Positions 57,501 through 64,000 of a stretch of 64,000 nt of DNA are shown in pieces. Position 1 is the first letter of the stretch. Each line of letters starts with the position of its first letter. A model generated the notes under the pieces. The model did no database searches and was not told the origin of the DNA. It saw only the letters and a program-made list of their open reading frames with translations. The position numbers and the translations under genes are program-made. The stretch is from Blattamonas nauphoetae. Taxonomy: Eukaryota; Preaxostyla; Oxymonadida. The stretch spans positions 620,001 to 684,000 of the forward strand of contig JARBJD010000007.1 of assembly GCA_033064195.1 (NCBI GenBank), in the 5' to 3' direction.

Positions 57501-60234
57501 TTCTGCCGCCGAAAACTCCAGGCTCACTTCCAAGCAAAAGGTGAAAGCTGTTATTTCGAATCTTTTCTGGCTCTGCATTCTTCACAAAGAATGGCTGATT
57601 GTAATCTGCACCATCTCTCTCTTCCAAAGATGGGGATTCATGCTCATCCCATTCTTCCTCGTCCACATTTGTTTGTACTCGACATCTGTCTATTATCCCA
57701 ACAAGAAGTTCTGGAACATTTCATGCATCACATACGCGTCATGTTTTGTGCTATCAATCAACCTCAACTTGATTGGACAAGACGGTCTGGACAAATCTGT
57801 GTTCCATATCTTCAAGTACTTCCTCACCACTTTCATCGTTCTCTTCATCTACCACTTTCTGATGGAGTTCTCAGGACTGTCGGACATCAATCCACGCCAA
57901 GCGTTTGACGTGATCTACAGTGATAAACCCATCTCAGTGATTATTCCACCGTTCCACACTGTTCAAGCCAACCGAATTGCCAACCAGAACTCTTCGGTCA
58001 CATTCAGAGAATATTTGAGAATAGCAATGTCATCAGAAAAGGACGGAACGTCGTATCACATCGTCAAGTTGCTGATAGAAGTTGTCTCACTCCTTGTTCT
58101 TGTGCTCTCTCAGAACATGTTTGTTGCTGAAAGTCTTGCTGAGGAAAAGAGGACGTTCCTCGATCTTCTCGAAACAGGCTTTGTCGGACCTGTAATCCTC
58201 CTGATTCTCTTCCATCTTCTCAAACTCTGCTTCGAACGAGCTTCTTTTGTTTCTGGGAACATCCCCCTCCGATACGTCGTTCTCCTCATTGAAACAACCA
58301 TCATCTGTGTCTTTGGTTTCTTTTATGCTTTCGGAAAACATGATGCCCCTGCATCCAATCCGCCATTCTCGTTCAATCTGTACCTTGTCCTCCAAATCTT
58401 CTCCTCCTTCATCACTTCTCTCCAAATCAGTGAAGGCTATCCACACAGTGCTACCTCACATGTTGTTGCCCAACCACAAAAACATGATCTCATCCACTAC
58501 TTCGCTGCCATTGTGACCAACAAAATCCCTCTTCTCTACGAGTTCTGCATTGTGATTGATTGGGCTGTTCAAAAGACATCCCTCACCATGTTTGAATTTG
58601 CACGATTGGAAGATATGTATCAACGTCTGTACGAGGAGCGTGGGGAGTTCAACTGGGATGAAGACACTAGGAAGGAGAAGATCCGAGACGTGTTTCTGCG
58701 ACGACTGGAAAAGCGAGGACGAAAAATGCGGAAAATTTACAAAAAGAAGCAGGAAGAACTCCAGCGACTCATCGACAACGGAGAAGCTATGGCAAGTGAA
58801 TTCGATCTTCTCCAAGAACAATTTGAGAGCGGAGAATTGGAACGCGAAATCTTGTTGGAGATGCTAGAACAGAAAAACCACGATCTCTTGGATGTGGGGC
58901 AATTGAACCTAAAATCGACAGATCATGGCCAGACAGACGTCATCACAATCGATGAAGATACACCCTCACTGACCGGATCCACAACTCCCAGACATCTTGT
59001 TACACCTCAATTGTCAACGACTCCTCAACCATCTCCCTCACTTCAAGCTCTTCCTCCTCAAAAACGCAGGAAAAAGAAGGAACCGACAGTTCCAGATGAG
59101 TTTTACCTTCGTCCAACCTCTCTTTTTACGAAAGAGGAACGCAGAGCCTTGTTTGAAGAGACACATCGAAAGAACACAGTGGCTGGAATCAAATACTCCA
59201 AAATGATGCAATGTTTGATGGGACTTGGCTTCATCCTTCTTCTCGTCCTCCTCGTCTGGGGGCCTCTTCTCCTCTTCTCCAATTTTGGAATCGCAACTCA
59301 ACCGAACTACGTCGTGGATGCTCAGATGCAGCTCACTTCGAATGGATTGATGACCATCTTCTACTCAGAAATGCTCACCAACGAACGGATGAACAAAACA
59401 ACGTTAAGACAAACTTCAATCTCAAACTTAAAGCTCTCCACCCAGGAGAGAGAAAACGTTTACAACCTCACTTTCCCGCCAGAATCATCAACGTATTGTC
59501 TCACGACTGAGTCGTCTTTTGAACTCTACAAAAAGAATGTCTGTGCCAACAAAACGACTTGGTTCGACGTCTCATTCCAAATGAAACGATCGCAACATCA
59601 TCCAAATGAAACAACTGTCTACCGAAGCCGCATCATCTTGAACGAGACATCGAAGCCTCGCCTCTCCGAGTATTGTTCTGTATTGCAGGAGACCCCTAAC
59701 TCTTCTCTCCCTCTCACATTCCCAGTCGCGTACTACCTCAAGTCGAACGATCAAACCATCGAACTCACAAGCTCACCCGGCAAGGAAGGTTCGCTTCTCA
59801 CAACCGCAAATCTTACGTTCAACCACGTAGGCACAAACCTTTTGTTTGGCCTCCAACACAACGTGTCAATTCTTGCAGTATCCCCACCCACACCACTTAG
59901 TATGCTCAAGTCAGTTGGAATGATCGGCTTCTATACAACATACATTATTGTTATTGCAAACTCGGTCCTCCGACCCACATTTTCGGAGTATGTTGAACAA
60001 CTCCAATTTTCTGAACTCACACACGTGAACACACTATTCGACTTCGCAGCGTCAATCTTTATCAAACGACGGAAAGGAAAATTACGACAGGAAGAAACTA
60101 TGTACAGATTGCTCATTGAAATGATGCGAAATCCTAAGTATCTTTTCGCACTTACACAGCCAGATCAACCCAGACAATTCGAAAAAGCTCTTCTTCAAGG
60201 TGAAGCAGCAAGCTCCAAGAAAAAGGAAGATTGA
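51521..60234 (+). CDS. PIEZO: Piezo-type mechanosensitive ion channel, N-terminal exon(s) uncertain
   Basis: Large mechanically gated cation channel. The main exon is 51935-60234 (8.3 kb); three short upstream exons fit frame and splice sites (51521-51605, 51721-51800, 51845-51893; introns 115, 44 and 41 nt), giving about 2,837 aa plus an unplaced start. Dozens of hydrophobic helices in four-helix bundles are separated by polar linkers. The anchor region reads PLLYEFCIVIDWAVQKTSLT then ARLEDMYQRLY, matching the Piezo FELRALMDWVWTDTTLSL block. The inner pore is preceded by WGPLLLFSNFGIATQPN. The extracellular cap has many N-glycosylation sequons. The end is MIGFYTTYIIVIANSVLRPT, then QEETMYRLLIEMMRNPKYLF, matching the conserved Piezo C-terminal domain. 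It is divergent from TBL1. Confidence 0.92.
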
Positions 60235-60371
60235 ACACTGTCCAAGTCTTTTTTATGTTAATTTTCATTCTTTTTTCTATACATTTTGAGGTTATTTGCT
60301 TTTGTGAACGTGACAAACTCCATCAAGTGATAATTGTGGGTGATCAGATCAGCAAATCAGTCTTTTCTCAA

Positions 60372-61798
60372 ATGGCAGATAAGGTCTTTTTCAAAGTTCC
60401 AAAAGTTCTCCTCCCAAAACCGGAGTTCCGTTCGAAATGGGCAACTGTTGCTTGTGACCAATTCACAAGGTCTGCTTTCAAATTTTTAATTATCATTTTT
60501 TCTCATTTTGGATAATTTGGATTTCTATTGATCATTATTCTTACAACAGTGAACCAGAATACTGGGAATCCGCAAAGAAAGAGGTTGGAGACAAGCCTTC
60601 GATGTTGAATATCGTTCTCCCTGAACTGTATCTCGACACTCCTGGAGAAGAAGAAATGATTGTTAACATTGTCAAAACTATGAAAGATTACTGTGATCGT
60701 GGAATCTTTGATGAAACCGAAGCATTGGTTTATCTGGAAAGAAAAACTCGCCATGCAGAACGTCGTCGCGGTCTCATCTGTGCACTTGATTTGGAAGCCT
60801 ATAGCTATTCCAATGATCCATCCCCAATTCGCCCAACAGAAATGACCATTGTTGAACGAATTCCACCACGTCTCCGTGTCCGTTCTAAAGCCCTCATTGA
60901 ATCGCCACACATTCTCGTCCTCATCGATGATCCTGAGAGAAGAGTGATTGAGCCAATCACAGCAGCCAAAGAAAAAATGGAAAAATTGTATGACGAGGAA
61001 TTGATGCTTGGAGCAGGCCACATCACTGGATACAAGGTTCCATCGGACATGACACAAACAATTATTTCTGAATTAACCCGTCTCTCTGATCCAACTCGCT
61101 TCGCTCAAAAGTATGGTGTCGATGCTGGAACTCCCACACTTCTTTATGCTGTTGGTGATGGGAACCATTCTCTTGCTACAGCCAAGAAAAGTTGGGACGA
61201 CATCAAAGCGACTTTTACCCCTGAAGAACGCGAAAAACAAATGAAAATTCATCCTGCTCGCTACTGTCTCATCGAACTCAACAATATTTTCGATGAAGGA
61301 ATCGAATTCGAGCCGATTCACAGAGTTCTTTTCGACATCAAGAAACCACTCATCGACTCTCTCAAAAAGGCATATCCCAACAAAATTACAACTGAAGCCT
61401 TCCCATCTCTTGCTGCCCTCAAAGTTCAAGTCGAGAAACGTGCATTGACTTCAAAGGATGTCCATCATTTCGGCTATGTTGGATCCAATGAATTTCTCCT
61501 TGTTGGCATGCCCGCTGGTGAGCATACTCTCCCTGTTGGTGCTATCCAATCCTTCCTAGACTCTCCTGAGTACAAATCAGAGTATGCCAAGATCGACTAC
61601 ATCCATGGCGACGATGTTGTCCTGAGCCTTATTGACCAAGATCCTAAGAAGAACTGTGGCATTGTTTTGCCAATGATGGCAAAAGATTCACTCTTCACAA
61701 CAGTGATTAAGAATGGCAGGCTTCCAAGAAAGACATTCTCCATGGGAGAAGCCGATGAGAAGAGGTTTTATTTTGAATGCCGCAAAATTGTTCCTTAG
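60372..61798 (+). CDS. DUF1015 family protein, bacterial-type, with one intron
   Basis: Exons 60372-60469 and 60550-61798 (80-nt intron, phase 2), 448 aa, stop TAG. The start MADKVFFKVPKVLLPKPEF, then WATVACDQFTSEPEYWE and a downstream VGDKPSMLNIVLPELYL, are the signature of DUF1015 (PF06245), a family mainly known to me from bacteria, with VACDQYTSxPEYW in the N-terminal region. Other conserved parts are LLYAVGDGNHSLATAKKSWD (a catalytic-looking GDGNHS loop), IHPARYCLIELNNIFDEGI and FEPIHRVLF. The C-terminus ends in FSMGEADEKRFYFECRKI. The biochemical function of the family is not established. The intron splits the diagnostic motif, so the gene is domesticated in a nuclear genome; lateral gene transfer from bacteria is the likely origin (inference). 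Confidence 0.88.
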
Positions 61799-62128
61799 GC
61801 ATTTTCCTATGAATTTTCCATCTTAATCAACTTCCCAACTCATATTTCTCCTGTGTTCGACTTTTTTCATGACCACAAATCTCTTAGAACAAGAAAGATT
61901 GAATTATTTGAAATGTTTCAAATCCTCGATGGTGTTCTCATAAAAACATGTTCCGAAGGGGTACTCCAAAATCATCACGCCACCATATCATTCGTCATTG
62001 AGTCAGTCTTCATTCTATGTCCCTCAGTTGTGTTCTTGTTTCGACAGTTCCATAGCAATGTACTGTCGATTTTCGGTCACTATATCTCCTCCATCAATCA
62101 AACAGTACTCAATCATCACTCTTTCCGT

Positions 62129-64000
62129 TTATTCCTTTTGCTTTGGTGAAGTTGGTTCAGACTCAGAGAGTGAGCTCAGATCTGAATCAAAACTGAAGAC
62201 CTCAATGTCGTCATCGGGTTGGAGAGGATTATCATTCCATTTGAAACGTGTTGGTGTGTCTCTGATCGAATGCGATTGCTTTTGCGGAGTCTTTGTCGTG
62301 AACGGCTTTGATTTGTGTCCGTTTCGCGCGGCTGACTGATGGGGTCGTTTATTAGGCGGCAGAGGAGAATGTGGAGGAGACATTGGTTCTGTTTGAAATG
62401 CATGATTTTGGTCTTCTTCATCATCCCTCACGAGTTGGCGTTTCTGTTTCGAAGGAGTTTGAGTTTCTATTGTCGTTGTTTTGGTGTGATTCTGAGAAGT
62501 TTGTGTCGATATTTGATTAGCTTTGACCTCAGACTGTGATGGAGGGGCAGGGAGTCGTTTCTTGTTGGAAAATGTCCGTTGAGAGATTTGAATCTCGATG
62601 TTATGAATTTGCTCTCGGCAATAATTAACATAATGTGAAAGATGGAAAGATGGCCTCAGAAGGTCCCTTACATCATCTGCTTCGGCCAATGCCTGCAAGA
62701 ACGGTATAACTTTCGTTAGTTGGTCGTCGAATTCATCGTCGAAGAATTCATCGATAGGGAAGCCATTATCAACTTGAAATCCAAATGCCTGTGGAGAATT
62801 ATCTACAAGTATGACTTTGTCAAGCCCTCTACCCAGACAAGTCAGGTCTTTGATGTAGTGTCCTTGGACAACGATGCACGAGTTTCTGAAACGTCGATGA
62901 GGAAGTATATGGAAAGGGTTTGGGTCATTTCGCGCTCTATGTGCAAGATAACTTTGATAAACTTGATGAGCCGGATTGGTTTGCTCAAGATGAAGAATGG
63001 TTCGCTTTTCAATTCTGTTCAATACTTCATTTGCATATACGGCCTGAGATGCTGTGAATATGACCTAAATCGAGTGTATAACAGTTCAAAACGAACTCAT
63101 ACCACTTCAAAGAGAGTTACAACTTCAGCAATAAACGCTTCGAGGAATGGACGATATCGGACGTGAATTGTGTGTGTCCTCTCACCAAAAACGGCATCAA
63201 ATCTATAGGATTGCAAAGTTTGATATCGGAGAATCAAAAAATAGATACCGATCGTCTTCTCTTCCCAGGAGTGGTTGTACATCACAATGAAGGAGAGTCT
63301 CGTCTAGATCAAGAACCAAAGTATTTCTCTGAGACATAGAAGGGGGTAGATCAGGGAGGAACATCTTTTTTCGGCCTTTTATTTTGTCGAGGGGCGGAAG
63401 CAGGGCCATTTGATAATAGGGGTTGGTGTCATCGAGTCGACATTCAGGAAGCATCGGTGAGAGGATTGGAGGAGGCGAGAAAGATAGATGATGTGATTTT
63501 GTGGTCACCTCAAGCTTATAACTACCATCTTCATAGATCATGCTTGAGGGTGGTTCCGATAACGAAGGTGAGTCGTCCATTTCTGGAGATGGCGATGGTG
63601 GAGGCTGATGCATTAGAGAAGATGATATCGGAGATCGTTGTCTCTGAAGCTGGGTGACTGACGAAATTGGAGATGGTGGAGGAGATGGAGTCCTTCTATA
63701 GAGAGATTTTTCTTGATTGTCATTAATTGGGATCTCGTTCGGTTGTTCTGACGGCGTTGGGGTGTTTGAGATTGATGGAGTGTTCTCTGGCTCAATGGAT
63801 GGTGTGGGCTCTTCTGACTTCTTTTGTTTTGTAGAAAGCTTTTTGTGGGACTCAGGAGTTGCGAAGAAACTTCGTCGCTTCCTTGTGTGTGTTCTTCGAT
63901 TCTTTCCAGAATCTGAACGAGATTTCGTCTCTGGAAGAGGAAGAACTGTGGAAGTTGACCGAGTTGGAATGGTTGTCACAATTGGTGGCTCGAAAGATAG
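62129..64000 (-). CDS. FCP1/SCP (NIF) family CTD-like phosphatase, 5' end outside window
   Basis: Exons 64000-63249 (open to the window edge), 63202-63103 and 63064-62129; introns 46 and 38 nt. The haloacid-dehalogenase-type phosphatase domain is clear: NTLVLDLDETLLHCD carries the DxDxT nucleophile motif, then YRPFLEAFIAEVVTLFEV joins across intron 2 to VIFTASQAVYANEVLN. The rest is RRFRNSCIVVQGHYIKDLTC, the VILVDNSPQAFGF loop, then FFDDEFDDQLTKVIPFLQAL. This matches CTDSPL/Dullard/Nem1-type Ser/Thr phosphatases. Long disordered flanks are present: an N-terminal Ser/Pro-rich region and a C-terminal Lys/Pro/Ser tail of about 150 residues ending in EPTSPKQKE. Substrates could be RNA polymerase II CTD or others; not resolved. 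Confidence 0.88.

Noticed and set aside
1-64000. Reassigned stop codons (TAA/TAG as Gln, known in some oxymonads)
   Set aside because: TAA and TAG end several genes exactly at family C-termini (NAP1, LCMT1, eS21, DUF1015) and no in-frame TAA/TAG occurs inside conserved domains.
1-64000. CRISPR arrays, rRNA genes, LTR or other virus-like elements
   Set aside because: None were seen; repeats are tandem coding minisatellites or DNA-transposon remnants.

Overview
This window looks like nuclear DNA of a compact-genome protist. The genes are eukaryotic (calnexin, NAP1, CNOT1, Furry, Piezo, TBL1, ribosomal protein eS21). They are split by very short GT-AG introns: 31 were placed by reading-frame and homology continuity, 30 to 146 nt long. 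All three stop codons end genes, so the code appears standard. Short spliceosomal introns, large single-exon genes, tight spacing and a bacterial-type DUF1015 gene carrying an intron would suit a metamonad such as an oxymonad. That placement is inference from gene style, not a match.

Layout. 1-2.6 kb: 3' part of a NAP1 histone chaperone (cut by the left edge) and a seven-exon PP2A leucine carboxyl methyltransferase. 2.8-8.2 kb, minus strand: a TTBK-like CK1-group kinase with a prenylation-like C-terminus, a calnexin with a very long charged cytosolic tail, and a tRNA-Val(UAC). 8.5-19.4 kb, plus strand: a giant single-exon CNOT1/NOT1 scaffold. 19.4-27.1 kb: a gene-poor island of transposon debris, holding a 3-bp-TSD foldback MITE family (one copy inserted into a sibling), MULE transposase remnants and a few unrecognised ORFs. 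27.1-43.1 kb, minus strand: a 5,271-aa Furry/Mor2-PAG1 protein, with a three-RRM protein upstream. 44.8-49.6 kb: eS21, a TPR protein and METTL21-like methyltransferase that start back to back, and a polytopic membrane protein with two tetraspanin-like halves. 49.6-60.2 kb: a TBL1-type LisH/WD40 protein and a Piezo channel start divergently. 60.4-64 kb: a DUF1015 protein and an FCP1/SCP-type phosphatase cut by the right edge.

There is no operon-like pathway. Recurring themes are mRNA and transcription control (CNOT1, TBL1, CTD-type phosphatase, RRM protein), phosphatase/kinase regulation (LCMT1, TTBK-like kinase), cell shape and mechanics (Furry, Piezo) and the secretory pathway (calnexin). 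The most unusual items are the MITE-in-MITE palindrome, the calnexin tail, the CaaX-like end of the kinase, the TAA-ATG junction between TBL1 and the membrane protein, and the intron-bearing DUF1015 gene.
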